From: a virus
Virus record (IMG/VR): IMGVR_UViG_3300010151_000035
Location: 1-39,512 of that record
Length of the DNA stretch: 39,512 nt
Direction: 5' to 3' (one strand)
Position numbers and translations under genes: made by a program. The notes under the pieces are model-generated. The model had not been told where the DNA came from, did not search any database, and saw only the letters and a program-made list of their open reading frames with translations. Shown here piece after piece: positions 32,201 through 39,512 of this stretch. Each line of letters opens with the position of its first letter. Position 1 is the first letter of the stretch.

Positions 32201-33452
32201 TATAATAGTTGTAGGACGAATTAATATTAAAATAGTATCCCCCATCTGTAGAATCATCCATCGTCCTCAAGTCAACGGGAGTATTGCACCAAAAAGTGTG
32301 ATCTAGAAACATCCTTTTCTCTTCTACATCCTCATCCTTCTGTTGGTATGTGCGATTTACATTAAAAGCACACTTTAAAGGAGAAAAATTAGCAAAAGCA
32401 AATGAATGAGGGGTGGCTAGCCAGTATGGCGTTCCTTTTTCCTTAGTTTTATAAGGATCTATGGCTCCCAGCTTAAAATCCCACGGCATCGCAGATGCTT
32501 GTACAGTGAATTCGGACGCGGCAAGGGTCATTCCGCTGCTCTCGGTGGTATCAAGCCAGCTGCCTTCAGTATAATCGGCCGGACACGAGTAGCTGGTTTC
32601 CCATTGCATCCCCATTGATCCTATTAGGCTGAAGCCCGCTGACCAATCCTCGAAGCCGTAATTCGCCAAGCTTAATTCAAGTGCAACATTCTGAAAGCCA
32701 ACAACAGTGTTGTTAAATAAGTAATTTATTATAAACTTTCTAAAAGCAGCAGATGTCGAGGAGAGAGAATCGGGAAACCAATTTTCCGTCATCATATTAG
32801 GAAAGAGCATCGAACAAGGAGTTATAATCAAATCAGAATAATAACTAATATTAGTATTCTTAGTAAATTTATCAACGGAAGCGGCGTCGGCATGTAACCA
32901 TACTCTCTCTACGCTTCCTTTTCCAAAAGGCGTTTCGTAATCAATTGAAGATTCGTGTTCCTTCCCCAGATACAACATATCCTTCCATGGTACCCATTTG
33001 TACGACCCCCCAGCCGATGGTGGTTCAACTCCTTTACCTAGGTTAAAATTCAGGAAGAACTGCATGGGCGAGAGATTTTTTAACTTGCTTACATCCTGAG
33101 TGTAAGCACCTCCCTGAAAACGGAACAAATCGATACCACCATAAAACAGATCTTTGAAGAAATCAGTGGGCTGGTCCGTGGCTAAATTACCTATATGAGG
33201 AATACTAGCTATATAGGGATTATGCTCCCCAGCGTAGTTACTAGACATTCCTGCGGACCACCAGTACCTATAGTCCCAACCAGCCGTAGAATTCGAGACG
33301 TTATCCCACGGTGACAACGGTGCGCCTTTGGCGGAATCTTCTATTATACTTTTGGGATAACTCCCAAGAAGATAGGGCATAAACTGAGTTGTGAACAAAT
33401 CAGTGTATAAAGTCGTATTTTTGTTGTACTGGTACCAGTATGCATTAGCCAT
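29241..33452 (-). CDS. Giant virion protein, 1403 aa, with fibronectin III-like segments
   Basis: The product opens MANAYWYQYNKNTTLYTDLF and is rich in Trp, Tyr and Asp. At least two regions have the look of fibronectin III-like beta sandwiches: one around residue 825-860 (NYTYEINAYTYVMGNQYAYE) and one around 1110-1190 (AFEIYRISEEDMPYGPRN, then INYYYIFRSKV and SNPTDVYRIKLV). Residues near 875-890 carry a six-residue tandem repeat, APTTKD. The C-terminal 60 residues are acidic, ending in WGPADDDD. GGAAG at the end of the upstream gene serves as ribosome binding site, 3 bases after its stop. Size, composition and neighbours suggest a baseplate or tail-tip component. Confidence 0.78.
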   Translation of the reverse strand: MANAYWYQYNKNTTLYTDLFTTQFMPYLLGSYPKSIIEDSAKGAPLSPWDNVSNSTAGWDYRYWWSAGMSSNYAGEHNPYIASIPHIGNLATDQPTDFFKDLFYGGIDLFRFQGGAYTQDVSKLKNLSPMQFFLNFNLGKGVEPPSAGGSYKWVPWKDMLYLGKEHESSIDYETPFGKGSVERVWLHADAASVDKFTKNTNISYYSDLIITPCSMLFPNMMTENWFPDSLSSTSAAFRKFIINYLFNNTVVGFQNVALELSLANYGFEDWSAGFSLIGSMGMQWETSYSCPADYTEGSWLDTTESSGMTLAASEFTVQASAMPWDFKLGAIDPYKTKEKGTPYWLATPHSFAFANFSPLKCAFNVNRTYQQKDEDVEEKRMFLDHTFWCNTPVDLRTMDDSTDGGYYFNINSSYNYYMNYWETGLPDLNTAFNKFKANEGTSEVYPSDMQFELFLPNFHALLEERKSSILTYSSATGTTQEGGAGIQYNHTTLGGKLLDSDGDPFLRKLDTSNNGVWDGKEPQGNDYFRAWIEKFKEDTTSTFLNESMALASKKYKRVILSPEILRNSVEIEEHKQAFPFYVEIEINTPLPSSEFGDMLDTAGLMPAFIVNAVHNIDYDAAAAGKTPINKENFDNKESVPTPNDFTDDDASLSLPFQRYTNGAIITPSSEDDFWIPALNVNEFLNHLDSGTGAASTAQLIDFIGSFDDEWIYLSTIAEDADDHMTDSSQKTDKGLSTYNKTSIFTGGISTNATYDYSVIDFRASVYSLVDEHMRDYRQIYNGRPAYSEILFYEIKKYKFNAPLGAPLDFISKADKVLVQTFILPNSYTGDVTSPSTNLKFIDTQVMPYVNYTYEINAYTYVMGNQYAYELRSQHNDGAPTTKDAPTTKDAPSKSASSFMNEIKGTGASAGIAPDQVGDLFALFGSSTKGFSEWTTSNDYGDIEQYLYESAYSPYKTDIIFGDVSENKLIKKSDPKNAGGHDLDATVPTMKDEAFVNLRILNLPSHKLFKIPILPPTVEKPLMIQQTPPVTPDVNIVPYRANPNKIYISLNPGSDNYHDWAYGLNLDEIQKMASHAQWSDVSSIQENVYKSGLWGWFSQIDVPNYLPAKVNFNSNTSDVYAFEIYRISEEDMPYGPRNYLDFGNSDISKRTTLVKEIQTTFIDTIKPNINYYYIFRSKVTAPGSDEGTGWSNPTDVYRIKLVKNRDNVFMDMEVRSKEYFNIQAKIKDHIPSKPFKKFLLIKPTLEQTVFNTDTAKGGVDYWSDEIYASIKNYFLIENEGNPTAVPLGIKKKSIWGSGYQSTGTQNAGKFRIRIKSKSTGKKVDILMGIKNPMVKDNTATMQGSNLTFKEAAAAQAGDVWEGITEEAFAQGFTADSDEVFIVETCNGPACLQATTDWGPADDDD
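30784..30819. repeat. 18-base tandem duplication in the 1403-aa gene
   Basis: Two perfect head-to-tail copies of GCGTCTTTGGTCGTCGGC at 30784-30801 and 30802-30819, in frame, adding six residues (the APTTKD repeat) to a Ser/Ala/Asp linker. The GC content is above that of the surroundings. Confidence 0.85.
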
Positions 33453-33455
33453 ATT

Positions 33456-36400
33456 CTAGTATCTTCCTTTTTTTGAAGGTTTCGTAGTCTTAGATTTCTT
33501 TCCCCTCGCTAATGTTTTTGGCTGTCTCGACACTTTGAGATTGCCCATATTATCTTGTAAGAGAGTATCCAGTGCTCCGGTAGTATTCGCCGCAGTAAGA
33601 CTCAGGATAGCATTCTGATCTGGTGTTCCCAGTAATTCATCTACATTCGGTTGTATGAAGTTGTAGAAATCATCAGAGTACTTTGTAGTTAAGTCAGTGA
33701 TTTTAAAAAGCTTTTCTTGTAATTTGGTTTTCCCTTTCTTTCCTGCGGTGACTTTCCCGCTAGGGCTCAAAGACCTGATTATAAACAAATCGTTAAAAAT
33801 TGGTAACTCTAAAAACTTATTATGGATTTGATTAAGGCTGGGATCAGTCTTTTTCACTAGTCTGCAAAAAAGTGAATCACCATTTGCCATCGAGGTCTGA
33901 AAGACCTCGAATTGAAGAGGAGCCCAAGCAGGTTCGCGAGCTGCAGAAAAGTTTGTACAATACTGTATTTCTACCAGGTTATCGTAATTAAACCACCACA
34001 AACCATAATCATCCAAAGATTTCACATTTAAGCTTACAATATCGATATCATTCTGCTTAAGTAATTGTGGGAGTGTGTTACTTTTCTGATCCTTTTTTAA
34101 AGGACTTGATAGGAGCTGAGTTGGTGCTAATTGCATAAGAACACTAATTTGTTGTGGAGGGGCGGAATTATTCTGAGCTTTTTGCTTGACAAAGTTTGTT
34201 GTCTTGGAATAAGAATTCTTCAATTCCACCTTATCGGATAATACTTTCCCACTTAAAATATAGTTTAATATATAACTAGTTGTTGTGTCACTGTTCTGTG
34301 GGAGTGTGTTTTCGTATTCTTTATCTCCGACTATCTTATCGACAGAAACACCCTGACTCGCTTCGGCATCTTTCCAGTTCGCGCGTCCTAAAATAGAGAC
34401 ACCAACCTTACTGTCAGATCCCCCGGTATCAGCCATATTCTTGCTTTTTATAGGTCTTCCGGCATTGATTGTGGATTTTTCAATATCGATAAAAGTTAAA
34501 TTAGATGTCAAAAAATCAAGTTTATAGGCATTATTGTCACTAAAGTTTAGCCCTTCCTTATAATATAGTATATCTAGTAAACTTCTGAATGTTAAAGATT
34601 TTGAACTATTGTTGAAAGAAGACGGCAACTGAAATTGTTTTTTATTAAGCTGGAAAGAAACCGGAGTGAAAAACCTAGTCTGATTTTTTTGTATAGGGTA
34701 TCCGCTTTTCCCAAAAAGAGCTGTATCTTTAATTGCATTCAGATCATAATATTTTCCTAGTTCCCTATTAAAACGCGTTATAAATTCATCTTCTGCTACA
34801 GTCTTGAGCCCAGCTGCTGTATTGTTTCTCTCCAACAAGTATTCATATCCTGCCATGCTGGTGTTATCCAAGACAGATTGGAAATCTTCCACGTGAGTAA
34901 AGGTATTCTTTAGCTGCATGCTCTGCGATTTTTGAGATACTTTGCTTCTACCGCTCTGATCCTTTCCGGATGTTGTTTGGACTTTTTGCATAGAAACTTT
35001 GTTCTCTTCATTGGCCTGCAAGCGTAATTTATTCCTAGTGGCTAAGTTCAGATTGGTTATTTTTCCCAGTTCCTCGATTAAGTTCTCTATCGTTTTCGTA
35101 AAGACTTCTATTCCCTTAATATCTCCAGTGATAAGGTTCGTTCTCATGAAAAACGCAGTTTTAAGATCTCCAGTGTCGACAGCTTTGGAGGAGAAAAATT
35201 GTATATTGTGTATCATTGAGTCTAACAGTGGGGGTAAAACATGTTCGTTGAAACTCTTAACAAAATTAGCTCCAAATTTTGATTTCAGGGAAGACGTCGA
35301 TATCTCGCCCCCCTTGTTTGATTCTAGGACTCTCTGCACGTTATGAGCGAAGATAGCATGTGCTGAGATAAGCTGCAATACGAGATCTCTTGCATAGAGT
35401 AAGACCCCATCTTTCATTATCATCTTTAGCCTATATTGATATTTAGAATTATAAGAATCGCGGGTGCTGATTCCTTCCTTGAAAGTAAAAATCCTTAAAA
35501 AATTACTTAAATCATTCTTCTGGAATGAGAAATCGGTAATCTCTTCAACGATTTTCTTATCTCTATCTGAAAATGTCAGGACGCTCTTAGGCGAATTACG
35601 AGAGTTTGCATATGCCGGATTATTCGTTAGAACATATTCATCTATATCTTCCAAAGTCGTACTTCCAATAGTTAACTTAGAATTACCCGATTTCTTTTCT
35701 CTCACCTCTCTTCTGATAATTTCACAATTCTCGATTGTACTCTTATTGATAATCTCTTTCAAAGTAGCGCGAGAATTATCGGTATTATCCTCTAGAAGGC
35801 TCTTGACAACTGCCGGGAGCGCAGTGTTTGCCATCAATAGTTTTGGAACATCAAGAACAAACATGGTATTAAAAGAATATTCTTTGTCTAAAGTCGTGAA
35901 ATCAGTAATAAAATTCTTCTGAGAATCTACTTTTAATGCAAAGCTATTTCTCTTATTATTTGTCTGTTCTTGTAGCTCAGTAATCACATCTTTTATATTG
36001 AAGATATCGCCCAAGTCGGTCCACCCTAGACTAGTAGTTTTCGTGGTCCTTCTGAAATCTTGAATTTTCCCGTAAGGTATAGAAACCTTTGTCAGCGAGA
36101 CGTCACGGTCAATCGCGGCTAGTTGCGTGTCTCCATGGTAACGACCGGTCATATAAGAACCATCAGGCATCACATGATAGGTTCCAGTCCATAGTGCTTT
36201 GTTGTCGCGCCTTTTCAGTAGAATTCCCTGGTTGACAACTCGACCGTCGCTAACCGCTATTGCGTAATCGAAGCTATAATAATCATATAATTTTACCTTT
36301 GTGCTGCCAGGTGTTTCTGGAGCAGCTCCAGCAACTTTTCTTACCGAAGACATTTTGCCCTTAATGGAGGTTCTTTTCTTGCCGCCGCGCAAAGGGGGGT

Positions 36401-36929
36401 CGTCCGATAAACTAACATACGGAATCACACAGAAAGATGCATGATTTAAATCTTGTTTTTCACTATAGAATTCCAGTCCTCGAACAGATATCTTCCAGAA
36501 ATCTGTAGCATTCTCCGGAGTTACTCTTTCCAACTTATAGCCACCGACCAATTCGGACATGGAAAAAACTTTTATCTTAGATTTGTTTTTGCCTTTGGAA
36601 AAAGATTTATTCGGGTCAGGCTGTAATACGAGGTCTCTAGCTATGGGAAGGAAATTTGTGGCGCGCACATTTTTTAGAAATTCCTTTACTTTTCGGCTTG
36701 TATTGCCCCCCATTTCAAACATAATGAATGCAAATTTTAAATTTGGATTTCCTGCCATGTTCGTCAAAGCTCTTGTGCCGCTGGATGGAAGATAGGTGCC
36801 CTCAATCTCAACATCCAAAGTAAATTTAAGGTTCCCCATTAAAGTATCTTTATCAATAGAAATCTTGCCTATCCTGGCAGAAGGGATATTGCCGGAGGAC
36901 ATATTAGAATATGCGTTTAAAGTGCTCAT
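33456..36929 (-). CDS. Large virion protein, 1157 aa, unknown
   Basis: The ATG overlaps the previous stop (ATGA). N-terminal 130 residues are beta-rich (ARIGKISIDKDTLMGNLKFTLDVEIEG), followed by a basic linker, a globular central region with many Asn/Lys/Ser, and a strongly basic end (LARGKKSKTTKPSKKG). Coiled-coil potential occurs around residues 600-660. No enzyme motif is visible. It shares translational coupling with both neighbours, implying fixed stoichiometry with the 388- and 1403-aa proteins. I infer a tail, baseplate or neck structural protein; no T4 homologue is recognised. Confidence 0.75.
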   Translation of the reverse strand: MSTLNAYSNMSSGNIPSARIGKISIDKDTLMGNLKFTLDVEIEGTYLPSSGTRALTNMAGNPNLKFAFIMFEMGGNTSRKVKEFLKNVRATNFLPIARDLVLQPDPNKSFSKGKNKSKIKVFSMSELVGGYKLERVTPENATDFWKISVRGLEFYSEKQDLNHASFCVIPYVSLSDDPPLRGGKKRTSIKGKMSSVRKVAGAAPETPGSTKVKLYDYYSFDYAIAVSDGRVVNQGILLKRRDNKALWTGTYHVMPDGSYMTGRYHGDTQLAAIDRDVSLTKVSIPYGKIQDFRRTTKTTSLGWTDLGDIFNIKDVITELQEQTNNKRNSFALKVDSQKNFITDFTTLDKEYSFNTMFVLDVPKLLMANTALPAVVKSLLEDNTDNSRATLKEIINKSTIENCEIIRREVREKKSGNSKLTIGSTTLEDIDEYVLTNNPAYANSRNSPKSVLTFSDRDKKIVEEITDFSFQKNDLSNFLRIFTFKEGISTRDSYNSKYQYRLKMIMKDGVLLYARDLVLQLISAHAIFAHNVQRVLESNKGGEISTSSLKSKFGANFVKSFNEHVLPPLLDSMIHNIQFFSSKAVDTGDLKTAFFMRTNLITGDIKGIEVFTKTIENLIEELGKITNLNLATRNKLRLQANEENKVSMQKVQTTSGKDQSGRSKVSQKSQSMQLKNTFTHVEDFQSVLDNTSMAGYEYLLERNNTAAGLKTVAEDEFITRFNRELGKYYDLNAIKDTALFGKSGYPIQKNQTRFFTPVSFQLNKKQFQLPSSFNNSSKSLTFRSLLDILYYKEGLNFSDNNAYKLDFLTSNLTFIDIEKSTINAGRPIKSKNMADTGGSDSKVGVSILGRANWKDAEASQGVSVDKIVGDKEYENTLPQNSDTTTSYILNYILSGKVLSDKVELKNSYSKTTNFVKQKAQNNSAPPQQISVLMQLAPTQLLSSPLKKDQKSNTLPQLLKQNDIDIVSLNVKSLDDYGLWWFNYDNLVEIQYCTNFSAAREPAWAPLQFEVFQTSMANGDSLFCRLVKKTDPSLNQIHNKFLELPIFNDLFIIRSLSPSGKVTAGKKGKTKLQEKLFKITDLTTKYSDDFYNFIQPNVDELLGTPDQNAILSLTAANTTGALDTLLQDNMGNLKVSRQPKTLARGKKSKTTKPSKKGRY

Positions 36930-38092
36930 TCACAAATCTCCGTCGTTTTGTCTGGCATACCATAGGGATCGCTTCCAATCTTCTTGCCGGTAGTGCCTTT
37001 ACATGTAAACATTTGTTTGTCTAGATATCCGAATGTTGTAACATCTTCTTCTAGTGCTCTACAATAAATCTCATTTGGTATTTGTTCGTCAACCAGGACG
37101 TCCAAATAATACCCCACAAAGGTTTGTGATATTGATTCTTCTTGAGATTCGCCAACAGCAGCATGAGTATTCAACTTCGGTGCTTTTACATCAGTCATAT
37201 GTATAGATGTATTATCAAAAAATAATCTTCTCTCATTCGAAAGGTCATTAGTATCAGTATTGTCTTCTATATAATAAACTTCTATTTCAAAATTTTCATT
37301 AAAATATCTAGTATTTTCTTCCTGAATCTTTAAAAATAAGTAATCATCAACAACCTGTATATACGTACCATCTAAACTAATAGTGGTAGCATTTAAATCT
37401 TCTAATGAGGTTCCAACTCTTTCTTGGGGTATTGAATGAAGGGGATCTCCAGGTTCGAAATCCGCTTCAACGACATTATCTGTTTCCGCCACCTCCACAC
37501 TAAGTCTATATTGTAAATCAGTTCTTAATTCATAAATATTTTCCCCCACTGAGCCGGTAACAGCCACTGATCCCGTCAGACGAGATTTTAAGAACTCTAT
37601 GTTCCACGTGGGAAGAGAATTCCCGGCTTCATATCCCATATTGCCCACTGGTCCGTCAAGCGAATAAAGACGATTTCTTTCATTTTGCGTCAAAGTCGGC
37701 GTGTTGTTAGGAAAGCCGGCACCGCCGCCTAGCATATTTGTAAAATATGAAGAATCAGATAATATTTGAGTTTCATTAAAGGAGGAGAGAAAATCCCAAG
37801 CTTGAAACATGTCGTATTCGGCAATTGAATTATTCACTCCATCATCTGCAAAGATCTTATCTTCAACAGAATATTTAGCCCCTATCGCTTGCAAGCGCGG
37901 CATGTCTTGTATTCTTTCCTCGATCTGACTTTGAACTTCGCTAGGCATGCCAGCCCAACGGCTATCGTAAATCACATCATCATCGAAAAAACAATAAGAC
38001 GCAGGTTTAAAACTACCAAGCTGAAGTAGTCTAATTCCGGTGGGTGTTAGTTCTAAATCGATAACTTCTTCTTTTTGATCTAAAAATTTCAT
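36926..38092 (-). CDS. Virion protein candidate, paralogous N-terminus with the 334-aa protein
   Basis: 388 aa. It begins MKFLDQKEEVIDLELTPTGI, then RLLQLGSFKPASYCFFDDDVIYDSRW, the same module as in the 334-aa protein (D-x-x-LT, G-x-F-K, DD-x-I-x-Y). Then comes an acidic helix (QSQIEERIQDMPRLQAIGAK) and a beta-rich body with VEVAETDNVVEADFEPGD and YYIEDNTDTNDL. It overlaps the upstream gene by 4 bases and the downstream gene by 4 bases. A structural adaptor is likely; no T4 counterpart is recognised. Confidence 0.77.
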   Translation of the reverse strand: MKFLDQKEEVIDLELTPTGIRLLQLGSFKPASYCFFDDDVIYDSRWAGMPSEVQSQIEERIQDMPRLQAIGAKYSVEDKIFADDGVNNSIAEYDMFQAWDFLSSFNETQILSDSSYFTNMLGGGAGFPNNTPTLTQNERNRLYSLDGPVGNMGYEAGNSLPTWNIEFLKSRLTGSVAVTGSVGENIYELRTDLQYRLSVEVAETDNVVEADFEPGDPLHSIPQERVGTSLEDLNATTISLDGTYIQVVDDYLFLKIQEENTRYFNENFEIEVYYIEDNTDTNDLSNERRLFFDNTSIHMTDVKAPKLNTHAAVGESQEESISQTFVGYYLDVLVDEQIPNEIYCRALEEDVTTFGYLDKQMFTCKGTTGKKIGSDPYGMPDKTTEICE

Positions 38093-39512
38093 TTCTTTTT
38101 GTCTTCTGTTGTGGGAGTCTTGTGGACTATGTTTTCACTCTTAATTCCTATATTGACTTCAGTTGCTACATTAGCTAACTCAACCAAAGAACAGTAATCA
38201 TAGGGCCAATTATAAGAGAATGGGAGATCTTTACCGATGCCTCCTTGTTTCTGGAGTAAACGCTGATCGTCACTAGCATCCTCGGTAATGGCACTATAAT
38301 TATTTTTTGCGCGTTTCTTCACCTTAAAGACCATCCATTTTAAGTTGTTAAATGTATTAGTAATTATGCTATTATCTGAAATGTTGCCGGCACACTGAGC
38401 AAGGAACTCTCCCAAAATTTGGTTAGTTGTCGCAGGTATATTCATAGAAGATTCTTGTTTAGTGACCTGTCTTGCGCAAGTAGGCATAAGTCCTTGCCAT
38501 ATATCTTGTAAATCTTGGCGTGTCAGTTTTTGTTCAAATTCAAAAACAAACATCGCGTAAGGGCTAGCGGTATTATTGTTAACAAAATCCATCTTAGGTG
38601 GAAAAACGTATTTATTCATCTTCTCTTTGAGGTCTTTTACGCTGCTGCCTGCAGAATCCCCAGTTTCGAGAATCTTGAAGAACCATCTAGAGTCTGAATC
38701 CAGAGGAGATGCAGTCACATATTCTAAAATCTCCTCCGAAGGCTTTGTGTCTAAAAAGGGTATTGCAACGATTGCTTCTGAAATCGTTTTCTCGTAATCC
38801 ATGGGAAGCTTACCAATTTTCTTGCCCCCTGAGCTGTCCTCTACGCCGCTGGAGCCAAACATTAGATTTTTTAAATCTTCAACTCCGTCAGTAGCCATTT
38901 CTTTATCACTGGGTCCACTTAATTTCATTACCAAACCCTCTGAGGGCTTGGGAATGACTCCATAGTTATTCCACATGCCTCGTGATTTATATTCGTTGTC
39001 GTAAGTCTTAAATTCTAAAACAGGACACTCATATTTTGTTGAAATAACCATTTGTTCAAATTGTGAAATATCTTCGGCGTCTTCCATACCAACCAAATTA
39101 CCACCTTTATCATATTGGGATTTCTCTAAAATCCTCTTCCCGAATAAGCTAACCGATGCGCTTAATTGCATCCTGTTTGTTATAGCTGGCATAGTATTAT
39201 CAATAAGTGAGCGAAAGGAAATGCTAGCAGTAGTAAAATTGGGAATATTTGTGTCCAAAGATGAGCTATATGAAGCCGTAATCGCATTAATAACCATATC
39301 CAAGGTGGGTGTTGTGGTGTCACTAACTGTATTTGTATATTCTAAAATAGCATTAGCTTTTCCATAATAATAAGGGGGAGTGTATGGGGCATATGCCGGA
39401 TCGCATTGGGTGAAACCTCGGAACTCGCCACTTCCGGTTAATGTTGCAGTAGTAAATTGAGAAGGGGGACCGAAGACGCGACCATGAGAAGATGAAATTA
39501 TAGTATTTGTAG
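38089..39512 (-). CDS. Virion protein candidate, 5' end beyond the window
   Basis: The frame stays open from the stop at 38089 to the window edge (39512), so the true start lies outside; a TTG at 39303 is only an internal codon. The edge segment reads TNTIISSSHGRVFGPPSQFT, then FRGFTQCDPAYAPYTPPYYYGKANAILEY, followed by MVINAITASYSSSLDTNIPN. Later parts contain GGKKIGKLPMDYEKTISEAI and VFEFEQKLTRQDLQDIWQGL. At least 474 residues are visible. It belongs to the same overlapping series of large structural genes. No domain is recognised. Confidence 0.78.
   Translation of the reverse strand, partial: TNTIISSSHGRVFGPPSQFTTATLTGSGEFRGFTQCDPAYAPYTPPYYYGKANAILEYTNTVSDTTTPTLDMVINAITASYSSSLDTNIPNFTTASISFRSLIDNTMPAITNRMQLSASVSLFGKRILEKSQYDKGGNLVGMEDAEDISQFEQMVISTKYECPVLEFKTYDNEYKSRGMWNNYGVIPKPSEGLVMKLSGPSDKEMATDGVEDLKNLMFGSSGVEDSSGGKKIGKLPMDYEKTISEAIVAIPFLDTKPSEEILEYVTASPLDSDSRWFFKILETGDSAGSSVKDLKEKMNKYVFPPKMDFVNNNTASPYAMFVFEFEQKLTRQDLQDIWQGLMPTCARQVTKQESSMNIPATTNQILGEFLAQCAGNISDNSIITNTFNNLKWMVFKVKKRAKNNYSAITEDASDDQRLLQKQGGIGKDLPFSYNWPYDYCSLVELANVATEVNIGIKSENIVHKTPTTEDKKK

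Noticed and set aside
39304-39512. Treating the TTG at 39303 as the start of the last gene
   Set aside because: The frame stays open to the window edge with sensible sequence, so the gene is cut by the edge rather than started there.

Overview
The window is a contiguous piece of a tailed bacteriophage genome (Caudoviricetes, T4-like myovirus type). Every protein gene I can support is on the minus strand, so transcription runs from high to low coordinates. The T4-type head and packaging set is recognisable by sequence: large terminase (gp17-like), portal (gp20-like), prohead protease (gp21-like), a scaffold candidate (gp22 position) and major capsid protein (gp23-like). They sit with T4-type replication and recombination genes: a fused gp47/gp46 nuclease-ATPase, a gp61-like primase and a RuvC-like resolvase. 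Base composition is moderately AT-rich, genes are tightly packed and often overlap by a few bases, and most starts carry a GGAG/AGGAGG-type ribosome binding site. The style resembles T4-like phages of aquatic bacteria, but the host cannot be named from the sequence.

Layout in transcription order. 39512-25521: seven large virion genes (334 to 1403 aa; the first is cut by the window edge), with no confident T4 counterparts but internal paralogy. 25508-24064: RuvC-like resolvase and primase. 24071-23725: a complete one-piece tmRNA gene whose 5' end overlaps the primase stop codon. 23682-22893: a lytic transglycosylase-like protein and a small MKIT-type protein. 22835-19683: the fused SbcD/SbcC-type protein behind a strong sigma70-like promoter. 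19630-18587: a likely lysis cassette (holin-like, spanin-like and signal-peptide proteins). 18587-15341: two fibre proteins ending in peptidase S74 chaperone domains, closed by a terminator. 15241-7445: small genes, terminase, portal, accessory head genes, prohead protease and a run of tiny proteins. 7434-7204: a phage-borne ribosomal protein bS21 homologue. 7195-3104: a small virion protein, two repetitive fibre proteins and a small accessory protein. 2986-41: scaffold candidate and major capsid protein.

How the parts fit. The capsid protein has a T4-style propeptide with a predicted (I/L)xE protease site. Three tiny proteins share a near-identical N-terminus (MKIT-x3-LN-x-II-x-EE) that contains the same site type; two of them sit directly downstream of the prohead protease. 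I propose these are capsid-targeted internal proteins processed by the gp21-like protease. The tmRNA (ribosome rescue) and bS21 (30S platform protein) together suggest the phage modifies host translation. The most interesting points are the tmRNA and its overlap with the primase gene, bS21 inside a head gene cluster, the MKIT family, the fused Mre11/Rad50-type protein, and a recurrent ATAAATAG/CTATTTAT element in intergenic gaps. The only stretch over 300 bases without a protein gene is 23683-24063, and it is filled by the tmRNA.
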